Counted from the stretch's first letter, positions 36,200 to 54,640 are shown. The stretch: 64,000 bases of DNA from Paulownia fortunei (GCA_019321725.1 CM033115.1:3110673-3174672), one strand, 5' to 3'. Notes: generated by a model not told the origin, from the sequence alone. Program-made: numbers and translations.

Positions 36200-36507
36200 A
36201 AAAAGGTTTCAATTTGACAAAGATTTCCAAAACTGTTTCTCTCTCAACTTTTAATGGCGAATGATGCCACCAAAGCATAAAGTTTCCATTACAGTCTTGT
36301 TCTTCAACTAACTTCTCTCTCTCTCTCTCTCTCTAGAAAGTTAGGGTTTCAAAATTCACCGTCCTATTATTGTTACCTCACTCACTTTAATCCGCAGTTG
36401 AGATATTGTAGAGGATATTTTCACTTCGTTAATTCTACAGTCTCTGGATTCGGACGGCCGGTGGAAAATTTGACACACTTTTAGAGGTTTTCTGATCCAT
36501 TTTACAG
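36200..36507 (+). promoter_or_regulatory. Promoter and first leader exon of the NDR kinase gene
   Basis: No clear TATA box is seen. A (TC)n tract lies at 36314-36335, followed by TTAGGGTTTC at 36342-36351, a telo-box typical of plant 5' leaders of growth-related genes. The leader exon ends TTTACAG|GTGAAT at 36507. Confidence 0.55.
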
Positions 36508-37132
36508 GTGAATTTTTGACTTTTTTCGTTGCTTTTGAATTTGGGATTTCGGGGGACTTGTTTTTCTTGGATCGGTTTTGATTGGGTCAATTGTGCTGCT
36601 AGTGATTTAATTTTGCTTAAAAGGTTTCTTAGTTTTGTAATTTGACTAGTATTTCCTTCGTTTTAGTATTTAGCTTTTGGTCATTTGATTGCTTTTGGCT
36701 TCTTTATGTGCAGTTAATTTCTCAGTTGATTTGCCAACCATTTTTCCTTCTTTTTCTCTATTTGAGGGATGAGTTTAATTGGTCACTTGTTTCTCTTTTA
36801 ATTTTTGACCTATTTTTAGTTTCGATTTACTAATATGTTGCATTTGTTATGCCATTTTCGTATTCAGTATGTGGAATTTTTTTCTCTTTTTGAGGAGCAT
36901 TCTAAGTGGGGGTTAAGTTTAGAAGTCTGATTAGCTATGTTTTATAGTTAATCAAGAAATAATTTTGATTAAAACTCTAATCTGATGCCAGGGATGTTAA
37001 TTGAAAATGGTATTAGAAATCAGTCATATTCTGAATTATTCTTCTATACCAATTAAAAAGGGGTTTCTTGACTATTAAAGAAGATTGCTGACATTTCTTT
37101 AGTTACTACATCTTATTTGTTTCTTTATGCAG
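36508..37132 (+). other. 5' leader intron of the NDR kinase gene
   Basis: Donor GTGAAT at 36508 and acceptor TTTATGCAG at 37132 frame 625 bp of T-rich sequence. The following leader exon (37133-37292) contains two upstream ORFs: ATG CTC TGA at 37158, and an 18-codon one at 37186-37242. Confidence 0.6.
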
Positions 37133-37292
37133 CATCGGTAATTTGAGTTCTTTTCAAATGCTCTGAGGATTTGATTGTGTAACTGATGTATTGGAACCTT
37201 GATGTTGAAGAAAGAAATTTTTTCAAGACTCTAAATTTGTAGCATTCAATATTCGTGCCTGAGTTTTGACAAGAGACAAAAGGGTGAGGTAG

Positions 37293-43942
<6,650 letters not shown>

Positions 43943-44654
43943 AGCTCTCCAATCTGTTGATAGCATCCGATGACTGTAGTAAAGCATTCAAATGGGGTTT
44001 AAGTTCTTTTGAAGTGAATAGGTTTCATTCAGCTGTCGTCATCCGGTTGTGCTTAAACTGTAAGTATCCGTGATGGAGGCAGTTTCCCAGTTACATGTAC
44101 CTTGATTGAGCTTGTGTAAATCATAACCTGATTGTACATATCTCATTTTTCTCCTTCTCATAGTTGATGTGTAATTCTTTTTTCCTTTGTCAAGCTGTAG
44201 AAACTAATTCATTGTTCATAGGATCAATTTGAACAAAAACAATTTTGAGAAATTGGAGCATTGTTTGACAGACTGATCAATATCTGGAAGAGTTGATTTG
44301 AGGAAGTTTTACTAATTTCCTTTGCAAATTTCCATTCCCTAGTACCCTTGTGATCGGTACGAAGAATTCTAAAGATTTAGTAGGAAATATTTTACAATGT
44401 TGTTTTTGCAGAAATTAGAGTTTTGGGGGGTTTCAGGTAAACTGCCAAGGGCCAACATAACGAGGGAGACTATGCTACAGTGGATGACAACAAATGTTAG
44501 AACGCAATAGTACCTAAATTGAATTTTTTTGGCTAGTGCCTGAGATACGACATTGTTTTGTCGGATTTAATTATTCATAAATCATAAAATCAGTAAATTT
44601 TTACCTTTTTTAATTAAGAAATAAATAAAGTCCTAAATTGGATTTCTATGAGAT

Positions 44655-45025
44655 CATTTGGTTTCATTTTAATCTCATTTTCATATTTCCATCATTTTTT
44701 AAGGGTTGAAAATATTAAGCTTTTGGATGAAATTAAAACTATATTTGGATAAATGATGTTTTCATGTTGGCTGGACAGATAAGGTTTGGAAATCAGAATA
44801 TATTTGTTTTACAATGCTATTTACACAAAATAAGTGGAATGTGTGTAGAGTTAAAAATAAATTTTGGTAGGTATATGGAAAAAATGTAAAATTTTAGTAG
44901 ATTTATAATTAAATTTTTGAAAATAAAAATAAATTATATTTTTTTATAAAATTAAATAAAACAAATGTATTTAAAATTTTAAATAGTAAAAAGTTAAAAA
45001 AATACCATATGAAAATGAATATTGA
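44655..45025. repeat. Dispersed MITE family, copy C
   Basis: It begins TTTGGTTTCATTTTAATC. Reversed, its right end reads ATTCATTTTCATATGGTA, then TTTTTACTATTTAAAATTTT and ACATTTGTTTTATTTAA, in the same order as copies A and B. Confidence 0.55.
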
Positions 45026-45224
45026 CTAGCTTATATCTGCCCATGCCCCCCCAACCCACCCTCCAAAAGGAAAAAAAAAAGAAGGTTCAAGTTTGGTTGC
45101 AAAAATAATGCTGAGAAGAATTGCTCTTGTTGAGGAGTTGAACTCAAAACCATAGTAACATAACAAATTCACATTCAGAAATAAGTTGTTAACTATTAAA
45201 ATTCGTAATTAGTTATTATTTGGG

Positions 45225-45370
45225 TTAGTTTGAAATTTTTTTGATAGAATCTCGCTTACATAATAAAATCCGTCTTTAAAATTTGTGATTAATTCAAAAT
45301 TATTTTGACACAAAATATCTAATTATTTCATAATATAATATATATGTGTGATTATTGTTAACAAATTTAT
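45225..45370 (+). repeat. Dispersed repeat, copy 2
   Basis: Partner of 12640-12775, with CATAATAAAATCCG, TTTAAAATTTGTGATTAATT, ACACAAAATATCTAATTAT and TTTCATAATATAATA in matching order. Confidence 0.5.
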
Positions 45371-45629
45371 ACAATCTAGTAAAATTATATATACATTGAA
45401 AGTAATAAAAAAAATAAATTAGTATAATATGATGTTATTAAAATATGCATAAAATTTAAGAATAAATCATTTTATTAAAAAAAATTGAATTTTTTTATCA
45501 CATTATTATTAATAAAAATTATACAAGGGGATTTTATCGTCTCACAAAGATATTATGTTCGAGTTATTTTCCCAAACTCTGGAAAATTTTGTTACTATAT
45601 TCTAAACCTCCCACTTGCTATATTTTTAC

Positions 45630-45788
45630 CCTATAAATGGGCCGATATTTTTCAATTCTTTCACCTCTCTCTCAGCGTGATCGAGATTGACCTATCTCCT
45701 TTTCTCCTCTTTCGAGCGTAATTCTCCTGTGTCTCAGAGTAATCTAGGTTCAACCTTCCTCCTCTTTCTCAGCGTAATCGAATTCAAC
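45630..45788 (+). promoter_or_regulatory. Core promoter and leader of SF3b5
   Basis: TATAAAT at 45632-45638 runs straight into TGGGCC at 45638-45643, a site II (TCP) motif. The leader of about 125 bases contains three diverged copies of TCAGCGTGATCGAGATT.../TCAGAGTAATCTAGGTT.../TCAGCGTAATCGAATTC, the last ending at the start codon. The leader is CT-rich with no upstream ATG after the TATA region. Confidence 0.6.
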
Positions 45789-47623
45789 ATGCAGGTAAAT
45801 TGAATTATACCCTTTCAGAAACCCTAATTTCGATTCTCTCTAAAACTATTTTTTCGTTTTTTCTCTTAGGAATTCATCATTTTTGAAGTTATACTCATAC
45901 GCCAAAGATGATTTTCTTTAATCTGATTTGTTGATATGATGCAGGCGAGTGACAGGTTTAATATAAACTCCCAGCTCGAGCATTTGCAAGCTAAATATGT
46001 GGGCACAGGGCATGCTGACTTGACTCGATTGTAAGAACCCTTACGAAAATTTGGAATTTTTTTTTTTGTATTTACTAATTTTTTGAGTTAATCAGTTGCT
46101 TTTGTTAATGTTCTGTTTTCTTGTGAAAATTCTTTGTTTCTTTCTAGTGAATGGGCAGTGAATATCCACCGAGATAGTTACGCATCGTATGTTGGGCATT
46201 ATCCGATTCTGGCCTACTTTGCTGTTGCGGAAAATGAATCCATTGGGAGAGAGCGCTACAATTTCATGCAGGTGTTTACTTTAGCCCTTTTAGTGTATTT
46301 CCCTTCTTCTTTTTTTATATCTGGGTTTGCTTTATAGTGCCTTTTCTGTTGTATGCTTTTGTAGTTTGATTTTGTCTGCTGGTGTAGTTTGTATGCAAAA
46401 TTTGCGAGGCTGTAAATTCTTTTTGATTTCTTTATGTGGTTTTAGATTTTTACTTTGTAGGCTTGTGAGTTAATGGATTTAGTGGGTGTTTTTTAGTGGA
46501 TTTTAGATTGTAAATGTGTAATTTTGATTGGCTGAGTCATGCTGCAATGTGGTGTAATTTACTTGGTGTGCTTGTTTTGATTAATATTCTGCATACTCAT
46601 TTTCAAATGGTTTGATTGGAACACTTTGCAAGTTTTTGCAAATCTTTTCGGGGCTTGGGTCTTTTGATGAAAATGAGTATTATGAGTGCATTTTATAATT
46701 GTTTTAACTTCTACTTTTGTTGTGCACGAAGAGAAGTGAATGCAAAATGACAATATAGATTTTGTCTATTTGATTGGAGTTATTGGAATAAGTATTAACG
46801 GAAGAGAGAAAAAATTTGACTTGTGAACAAACACGGGGATTAGGGTTTGCACTGAAAAGTTGGTTGGATTGGATCCCTGTTGTTAACTTCTTGTGAATGG
46901 GAATTTTATATGAAAAACATACACAGTTAGAACAATTGAAAAAAAAATCATGGTGATGGTAGTGGCTCAAATTTGTTCATTTGACTGCTTGGATTCAGCA
47001 AACAAATATAAGTGAAGATGCTATTAGGTTAACTTTGGCTTGGTTGTATTATATATTCTTTAAATGGTCAGTGCAAAGGATATCGTAGTTTTCTAGATTG
47101 ATTTTGCAGCCTCCCTATGTGTCAAAATTAACATTTTGGCTTCTTCCCATCCATAGTGTCCCAAAGTGCATTATCAAATTATAGGTACAACATCTCTGTG
47201 AATTTTGCATTACGATTGTGAAATATTTTTTATTTTTCAATTTTGCTCAACTGGCAATATAAGAAACATATCAAGAACATTCTTGTAATCGTATATATGT
47301 ATAAGAGTAGTTTCTTGTGAAAGGCACATGATACTTGTAACATAATTTTGTGATGCCACCTTCAATGGTAAAATCAAGGGATGGCCCAGCTTAATGCATA
47401 GGAATTTCTTGATTCTTTATTTATCGCTCTGAATAATCAAAAACCTGTGAGGTTCTAACTTTCCATCACCTTGTTAAGTTCTGTTCTGACCTCTTTTGGG
47501 ATATAAGAGTTTATTTGTAGCTAACTCATAGCATCAAAGTTGCTAATGTCTTGTGATTTTCCAATGCATATGCAGAAAATGCTTTTGCCATGTGGTCTTC
47601 CTCCTGAGAGAGAAGATGATTGA
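45789..47623 (+). CDS. SF3B5: Splicing factor 3B subunit 5 (SF3b10)
   Basis: Four coding exons join to 87 aa: 45789-45794, 45945-46030, 46148-46271, 47576-47623. The first coding exon is only six bases (Met-Gln). The product begins MQASDRFNINSQLEHLQAKY and ends PPEREDD, matching the small SF3b subunit throughout, including YVGTGHADLTRFEW, RDSYASYVGHYP and FAVAENESIGRERYN. SF3b5 sits in the SF3b complex of U2 snRNP, packed against SF3B1 and involved in branch-site recognition in the nucleus. Length equals the family norm (85-87 aa). All splice sites are GT-AG and the frame is kept. The last intron is about 1.3 kb. Confidence 0.97.
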
Positions 47624-48718
47624 AGTGACTTCTGAGATGATGGATGGCTATTGGAAGCTATAAATGGCACTTGTTTAGATTTATTTTGAAACTTGATTCG
47701 CCTATCGTTGTTGTTATCTATCTTCTTCCGACTTAAAAGATTTGATATTTGTGTTCAAATTGAGCAAAGCTTCACCCTTACCATCTCATTACCTAGTTAG
47801 ATAAATGCATTGGTGTTTGCAATTAGCAGTGGTTATTTTTTTATTAATATTTTTTTGCAGAGTACCCCCATCTCCACATAAGCTGGGAGACAAACATTTT
47901 AGACATCCTCATCAAAATGAATGTGGTTGAGCTTCACTTGACCATGCCTTTACTGAAAAAGGAAACAGAAAAGGAAAGGAAATGAAAGAAAACAACATTG
48001 ATATATGAGCTGATTATTGTGCTCGTAGAAATAGAAAGAGATATATTTACATGGTGCTTTGCACGTATAGAGTTCAGTTCAGAATTAGGATTTGGAAAAA
48101 TACACCAAAAATATGAATGAAGGCATCCTAATCTCAACTTGACAAACAGCTAGTACTATGGGATTGGAACTATGAGATGATCTTTTTTGTATGATTATGT
48201 ATAATCTTTTATGCTGTCACGGTAGATTTCGGCGGTACATGATTATGTATAATCTTGTATGTAGTTACAGGAGTTGTCGGCAGTTTTAGAGGCCGTTTGT
48301 AGGTTGGGAACTTCAAAAAATAATGCTGATCTCTACTGCATTTGACGATTCAAATTAAAATTTTGTTTGAACTATCATATTGTATTCATTTCACAACCTA
48401 AATTGCTATCAATTATCCAAAAGGAATAATTAATACTTTAAATTGTTATAAAATGCCAACTTATAATCAACAACAAATTCACAAAATTTATTCTTTCGAA
48501 AGTGATATTTACCAAAATTAATTACTTACATTATTCGACTCTAATAAAATCATGTCTTAGTAAAATCAATTGTATTCGGAAGTCAGGCTTCTGTGTGGCT
48601 TTTGCTGCATTACCGGACGGACACCTTAAGGTAAAATTTTCAGCTTGGCATTTGTACAAACATCTGTATACATGAGTTTGTTCTAGAATCTAGCCAAAAA
48701 ACTCACAAAAAAAATCCC
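47624..48718. other. SF3b5 3' region and intergenic before the PPR gene
   Basis: No further coding sequence. At 48183-48260 the block GTATGATTATGTATAATCTT / ACATGATTATGTATAATCTT occurs twice in about 50 bp. Confidence 0.5.
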
Positions 48719-51169
48719 ATGAGGAATTCCGCACAAACCCTGAAAAGCCTTTTGAACAATCCATATGTGATCAAAACAAGCTCCCAGGCCAAACAACTCC
48801 ATGCCCATATCATCAAACTTAGAGGAGGAGGCATTTCCTTTCCTGATTTCACTACTATCATTCTCTCCATTTACTCCAACTTTAACCTCTTACAAGACTG
48901 CCTCTCACTCTTCAACACCTTCCACTCACCACCCCCAACCAAAGCCTGGAAATCCATCATCAAATGCTGTGCTTCCAATGGCAATTTTGTGGAGTCCATA
49001 ACTTATTTCAAGAAAATGAGGGCTTTGGGGAAAAGCCCAGACAGGAATGTGTTCCCTTCTTTGCTCAAAACCTGTGCCCATTTGAGGGACTTGAGGTTTG
49101 GTGAGGCTGTGCATGGCTGCGTGGTCAGGCTTGGTTTGGATACTGACCTTTTCACTGGAAATGCATTGATGAATATGTATGCAAAGTTGGAGTCTTTAAA
49201 TGCTTGGAATGTGTTTGATGGTGGTTCTGAACCACAAGGATTGTTTAGGTTTAACAAAGATCTGAATAAGACTGAAACTCCGCTTGGATTTATACAAGAA
49301 TCTGAGGAAAGGTTCGAAGACGTTGATAAAGAAGTAGGCTTTTTGAATAAAAATGTGAGAAATGAGTTGGCTCTAAGTTCTGGGAAAAACGGAGTTTTCA
49401 ATCAGAACTGTAGGAGTGATTTGATTGATTCTGATGGTTCATGTGACATAAACCTCTATTCTGAAAGATGGTTGACAAGTGTTGATCAGAAAGCCATTTT
49501 GAACGATATTGTGAAGAATCAGTTGGACTACAGTTGTGGGAAGACAGTAGTTGTTGGTAGTTTAAAAGAGACAAGCAAGAAGGGAGCTTTTCCTGCAGAT
49601 AGTGTGAGGAAAGTTTTTGAAACCATGCCAATTAGAGATGTCGTCTCGTGGAACACGGTTATTGGAGGATATGTGCAAAATGGGATGTATGAGGAAGCTT
49701 TGTTGACAGTGAGGGAAATGGGAAAGGCAAACTTGAAGCCTGATTCTTACACTTTGTCCAGTATTCTTCCAATCTTTGCACAGTATGTGGATGTCATGAA
49801 GGGAAAAGAGATTCATGGATATGCAATTAGACACGGTTCTGACAAAGATGTATTTATTGGAAGTAGTTTGATTGATATGTATGCAAATTGTACACGGTTG
49901 GAAGATTCGTACACGGTTTTCAGTTTATCTCCTCAAAAGGACATTGTTTCTTGGAATTCGATAATAGCAGTGTGTGTCCAGAATGGCAGGTTTGATAATG
50001 GATTAAAATTGTTTAGGGAGATGTTGATGGCTGATATTGAGCCTGTGGCTGTTTCGTTTTCAAGTATAATGCCAGCCTGTGCTCATTTAACGACACTATG
50101 TTTGGGTAAACAGCTCCATGGCTATATTATTAGGTGGGGGTTTGATGATAATATCTATGTAGCTAGCTCCCTCATGGACATGTATGCAAAGTGTGGTAAC
50201 GTAAGGATTGCAAGGTGGATTTTTGATAAGATGGAGTTTCAGGATACTATTTCATGGACAGCCATGATAATGGCTTATGCATTGCATGGTCATGCCCATG
50301 ATGCCATTTTGTTCTTTAAAAAGATGGAGATAGAGAGAATAAAACCCAATTCTGGATCATTCCTTGCTGTTTTGACAGCTTGTAGCCATGGTGGATTGGT
50401 CGATGAAGCTTGGATATACTTTAGGAGTATGACCCAGAATTATGCTATTTCTCCAGGTCTAGAGCACTATGCTGCTGTCTCAGATCTTCTTGGTCGAGCA
50501 GGAAGATTGGATGAAGCTTACAATTTTATTTCTAACATGCATATTGAACCAACAGTGACTATTTGGTCCACATTGTTGTCTGCTTGTCGAGTTCACAAGA
50601 ATGTTGAACTGGCTGAAAAGGTTGCCAAAGAAATGTTTGTAATTGATCCTCATTATGTGAGTGCTTATGTTCTCTTATCAAATGTTTATATTGCTGCTGG
50701 GAGATGGAAAGATGCTGAAAAGTTGAGAATTACTATGAGAAAGAAAGGGATGAAAAAGAAAGCAGCTTGCAGCTGGGTTGAAGTTAAGAAAAAGGTACAT
50801 GTTTTTGTGTCAGGAGATGAAAACCACCCAGATTACCCACAGATAAACAAGGCACTGCAAGATCTTATGGAACGGATAGAACTTGAAGGGTATATTCCAG
50901 ACACGAACATGGTGCTACATGATGTTGATGAGGAGCAAAAAAGATATATGTTGTCTGCTCATAGTGAACGACTTGCAATAGCATTTGGTGTCATTAGTAC
51001 TCCTGATGGAACAACAGTTCGTGTGACCAAGAATCTCAGAGTATGTGTGGACTGCCACACTGCTACGAAGTACATATCCAGGATCTTAAATAGAGAGATA
51101 GTTGTAAGAGATATTGTCCGATTTCACCATTTCAAGGATGGAAAATGTTCCTGTGGAGATTACTGGTGA
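48719..51169 (+). CDS. Pentatricopeptide repeat protein, PLS-E-DYW class
   Basis: One uninterrupted reading frame of 816 aa without introns, as usual for this family. PPR helices begin near residue 20 and run to about 610, with typical strings such as GNALMNMYAK, SWNTVIGGYVQNG, SSLIDMYAN, SWNSIIA and SWTAMIMAYALHG. The E domains follow (about 615-710). The DYW domain at the C-terminus has the deaminase-like HSE (748-750), CVDCH (776-780) and terminal CSCGDYW. DYW proteins edit C to U in organelle transcripts; the domain supplies the zinc-binding deaminase. The target transcript cannot be read from sequence by eye. Residues 168-290 are a long insertion without PPR character. The final residues and the PG-box region (KKKAACSWVEV) are intact. 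It appears to be the At3g23330 orthologue by order and content. Targeting peptide is not obvious. Confidence 0.95.
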   Translation: MRNSAQTLKSLLNNPYVIKTSSQAKQLHAHIIKLRGGGISFPDFTTIILSIYSNFNLLQDCLSLFNTFHSPPPTKAWKSIIKCCASNGNFVESITYFKKMRALGKSPDRNVFPSLLKTCAHLRDLRFGEAVHGCVVRLGLDTDLFTGNALMNMYAKLESLNAWNVFDGGSEPQGLFRFNKDLNKTETPLGFIQESEERFEDVDKEVGFLNKNVRNELALSSGKNGVFNQNCRSDLIDSDGSCDINLYSERWLTSVDQKAILNDIVKNQLDYSCGKTVVVGSLKETSKKGAFPADSVRKVFETMPIRDVVSWNTVIGGYVQNGMYEEALLTVREMGKANLKPDSYTLSSILPIFAQYVDVMKGKEIHGYAIRHGSDKDVFIGSSLIDMYANCTRLEDSYTVFSLSPQKDIVSWNSIIAVCVQNGRFDNGLKLFREMLMADIEPVAVSFSSIMPACAHLTTLCLGKQLHGYIIRWGFDDNIYVASSLMDMYAKCGNVRIARWIFDKMEFQDTISWTAMIMAYALHGHAHDAILFFKKMEIERIKPNSGSFLAVLTACSHGGLVDEAWIYFRSMTQNYAISPGLEHYAAVSDLLGRAGRLDEAYNFISNMHIEPTVTIWSTLLSACRVHKNVELAEKVAKEMFVIDPHYVSAYVLLSNVYIAAGRWKDAEKLRITMRKKGMKKKAACSWVEVKKKVHVFVSGDENHPDYPQINKALQDLMERIELEGYIPDTNMVLHDVDEEQKRYMLSAHSERLAIAFGVISTPDGTTVRVTKNLRVCVDCHTATKYISRILNREIVVRDIVRFHHFKDGKCSCGDYW
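49220..49588 (+). other. Non-PPR insertion within the PPR protein
   Basis: This encodes residues 168-290 between two PPR units, ending before DSVRKVFETMP. It is rich in Asp, Glu, Asn, Ser and Lys, lacks the PPR helix pattern and stays in frame. The Arabidopsis relative has, as I recall, only a short linker here. Confidence 0.6.
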
Positions 51170-52600
51170 GAGGAGCGGTGGATTTCATCAACAAGTGTAT
51201 TTAAGAAGCAAATTTTCTTATGTTCGCCCTTGAAGAATCATTCATTTATGGATCATTTTCAGGAGGAAGTGAGGGAAGTCATCATCGAGGTTTTAAAGGA
51301 GGTTTCTTTAAGTATGTCAATTACAATGCTAAACTTCATTTAGCTCTAGCTGCTTCAAGTCTGAGTGACGAAGCATCCCAATATTTGTCTAATTCAGCTT
51401 ACAAATTTAGAGCTAAAGCCACATCCCATCATTTCCGTTCTCTACAGATATTTCCATGCAATGTTCTTGTCGTCAATGACGTGTGAGGTATGTGGATTCA
51501 GCCATGTGTTTAGTTGGACTATGTTTACCATAAAATAAATTGCTTTATAAAAAAAATAAAAAAAAATAAAAATCAGTATCTAACATTTTCTTATCTTCTG
51601 ACTTTATTGTTGCTTAATCCATGTTAGGGATTTTAAACCTGTTGCACGGATATTCAAGCTTGTGAAAGCGCTGCAATCCTGTGAAGAGGGAAGGAATTTG
51701 ACATCTGTCATTGATACAATCTTTAAGTAAAGATTTTTGCTGGATCTTTCCAGTAAGCCTTCTTCTTTACGTATCAAAATTTTGCTAGTTTTATTTATCA
51801 AAATTTTGTATTGGAGGCATAACTGCTGACAATTTTCTTGAACTTGCAAGTTTTGCACAACCAAGTTCAATTGATTTTCCTGTTAGCATTTAACTCGGGA
51901 AAATCTGTCGGTTGCCTATTGGTTTATACTGAACACACAACTCATAAATTTTATGTAAATTACACAGAGATCTTAGCTCTTGTGACTTCAAGTATGTGTT
52001 ATCAGTCTTTTTAATTTGCTGCTGCTTCGTGTATTTTTAACATGAATCATGTGTACCATGTTAGAAATATTAAAAGCTCCACTTGTGATTAATCAGAGTA
52101 CAGAGGAATTTAATTAGCTGTAAGTACTTTAACTGGCTTTCAACTGAAAGCAGCAGGGAAAGAAACAAACTGTTTTGAGAAGGACTGGGAGCATATAAAC
52201 CCATGTTCTCATCTTTCATTTTAATATTTCTGTGCTGAATTTTGCTATAAAAACATATGCATCCTAGAAATCTCAAAGCTTCTCTTTCAAATTATTTTAT
52301 TGCATCTAGAGAGAGAACCTTCTATGGAGTGTGCTTGCAAAAATTTAAAGCAAGCAGTATACAACACTTTGGTCCAATAAAGCATTTTTGATCCCGTTTG
52401 TTTTTACTGCGTCTTTTGATTCTCTATCTATAAGCTTTAAAAAGCCAAAGTTGGAAGTTGGTTTTGGAGGCTGCTTTTGACTGAAGGTGGCAATTTTGTA
52501 AATCCAATGAAGCTGTTTTGGACATTCTTGCCCTCATTGATTTTTAGAATGAACCCAAATTACCCACACCTTTTGAAATCAATTTTGCATTAAACCCCAA
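51170..52600. other. 3' region of the PPR gene and intergenic
   Basis: The first several hundred bases are probably 3' UTR. Open frames here (51220-51486 plus, 51604-51870 minus) have no recognised motif. Confidence 0.45.
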
Positions 52601-52615
52601 CAATTCACAAAAGAT

Positions 52616-52637
52616 CCTCTCTCTCTCTCTCTCTCTC
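52616..52637 (+). repeat. (CT)n microsatellite
   Basis: About ten CT repeats followed by CCCTCCC, of the kind found near plant transcription starts, but no gene follows on the plus strand. Confidence 0.85.
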
Positions 52638-52700
52638 CCTCCCAGGCCTTAGTTGACTTTGCAATTTCTTCCTCTCACAACTCCATCAGAGTTTCATAAA

Positions 52701-53114
52701 TTATAAGGTGTTTGGATCCTCCATCATCTTCTTCAAGTTTATTTGGATGTTTACAATGCCAAGGACATCACCAACTCCTAGTTTCCCCATAGAAACATCG
52801 GGATTAGCAAGAAATAAAATTACCATGATTACTAACATCCAGAAAACGGAGCTGGGGGACTGAATTCTGATGGGTGAGGTTGGAAGGGGTTGCATTCTGA
52901 TTCCGGGCTCTCTTTCTTTTAAGGATCTGGAAAACATGCCTACTGATGGGTGGAAAATCTTCCAAAGTAAAATGACCAAATAAACATCTTTCTTGCAGAG
53001 AAATGGGTTGCATTTTCTTGAGGAATCCAATCGTATATTTGGAAAAAGCTGAGGATGGGAGGCTGATGATTTTTGATTCACAAATGAGGAATGTGATTGT
53101 GGAGCATGTGACAT
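52701..53114 (-). CDS. Doubtful 137-codon open frame
   Basis: The frame starts MSHAPQSHSSFV and contains one hydrophobic stretch (about residues 92-105, FWMLVIMVILFLA). I do not recognise the protein. It lies in a patch of higher complexity than the repeats to its right. Another frame overlaps it on the same strand. It may be a small lineage-specific gene, a relic, or chance; no promoter or splice structure supports it. Confidence 0.2.
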   Translation of the reverse strand: MSHAPQSHSSFVNQKSSASHPQLFPNIRLDSSRKCNPFLCKKDVYLVILLWKIFHPSVGMFSRSLKEREPGIRMQPLPTSPIRIQSPSSVFWMLVIMVILFLANPDVSMGKLGVGDVLGIVNIQINLKKMMEDPNTL

Positions 53115-54185
53115 GTTTTTTGTATCATCAAGAGCATATCAGGCTTTTAATCAAAAGCTATACAATTAAAATTATTCTGTGAACACTAAATTCTCAATTT
53201 ATTCCCACTTCTCAATACTTTTGAAACACCTCCAACTTTTGCTTTTCTGCCACTTCTCTAGCTTTTTCTAAACTGCAGCATTTGTAAGCACAAGTATTTG
53301 CAAAAAACATGGTTGCTTGATTGACTTATCTTCTCACTAGCTGAAGGTATGCGTGCTTGATCAAGTCTACAATTTAAATACTAGGAAACTTGATCTTGCT
53401 TTATTATCCTTAAATCTTACCTACCTTGTGAATAAACTACCTGGTCAAATAAATATTTGAGCAATAGATTAGATATATTAATTGTGGTCAATTTAACATT
53501 CTTATCACGTGGTGCAGATTAAGTGTAAAGGCATTAAACAAACTAAAGCAATGGAAAGGCTTCGACTAGTCAGAAATTCTGCTTGTCTCACTCCAACGCC
53601 AGAAACAGTTCTTGTTGCCGAATAGATGATTGGTATGAGAAAAGAGATTCAGTTTTTGCTTTTCCTTATGCTAAAAAGGGATTGATCTATTTATGAGCAG
53701 CTATAAATCATCTTCTATTCTAGCTCATTCACGTTTGTTTGTGAAGTACATGAACTAGTTTGAGCTTGCATTTGAACCCGTCAATGAGTTGAACTATGAA
53801 CAAGGGTTTTGAGCTAGAGTACATAGCTAAACAAGGTCATGCATGCATAATAAAGTGTGGTTCTTGCCGCATCTCATGAAGGTGGGTTCGTAGGGAGGAT
53901 GGCTTATCTGAATGTCTACTCCAAACGAGTATAGGTTGTGACTACATTCGAATTTATATGGAGGACAAACCAGTGAAAAAAATCGGTCATCTTCGAGAAT
54001 TAGTCGGATGAAGCCTGGAGAGGACAGACCCAGAAAAAAAAAATAAAAAAAAAGTATAGTTACAAATGTTGATCCAGTGTCAATGTTAAAAACCTTTACG
54101 ACACTTGTATGTTATATCTGCTAAAATTTTCAACAACGGATAAACATGATATGTCTTTTAGCTTGTGGAAATCTGATATTGCACT
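53115..54185. other. Intergenic stretch
   Basis: No gene. Complexity is moderate and no element was recognised. Confidence 0.45.
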
Positions 54186-54189
54186 GTGT

Positions 54190-54640
54190 ATGGTTGTGTT
54201 TGCTTGTAAGAATTTTTTGTAAAATTTTTGTTAGGGAAAAATTTTTGAAATTTTTTTTGCCCAAACATACGATTGCTTGTAAAAAATTTCAAATAATACA
54301 CTATTAATTTACTTTCACTTTTCTAATTATCAATCACATTCAATCATCATTTTAAAAAAATATATATATCAAATATATTGTTATTATTACAAATTTTTCA
54401 AATAATATAATATTTATTCACACTCATTTTTTCAATCATCAATCACATTCAATCACAATTTTTCTAAAAAATACATCATATCAATTGTAATTATTACATT
54501 TTTATCCCATGCTCAATCCCACATTCAAAATTATTTCTTTTTTTTTTTTCATAAAAGTATTTATCATTATTCTCATACAAAATGAAAATGAATGGAAAGA
54601 AACAAAAACAATCACTATGCCTCTCTCTTTGGCTGGTTGC
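54190..54640. mobile_element. Possible MITE with internal tandem repeat
   Basis: The left end TATGGTTGTGTTTGCTTG and reversed right end TAGTGATTGTTTTTGTTTC are loosely inverted. Inside, about 108 bp is duplicated in tandem (54287-54393 and 54394-54503), with TCAAATAAT, CAATCACATTCAATCA and TTATTACA in both. Confidence 0.4.

Larger units (their letters stand above)
43943..45600. other. Intergenic between NDR kinase and SF3b5
   Basis: The first 250-300 bp are probably the kinase 3' UTR. Repeats at 44655-45025 and 45225-45370 fill much of the rest. No gene seen. Confidence 0.5.
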
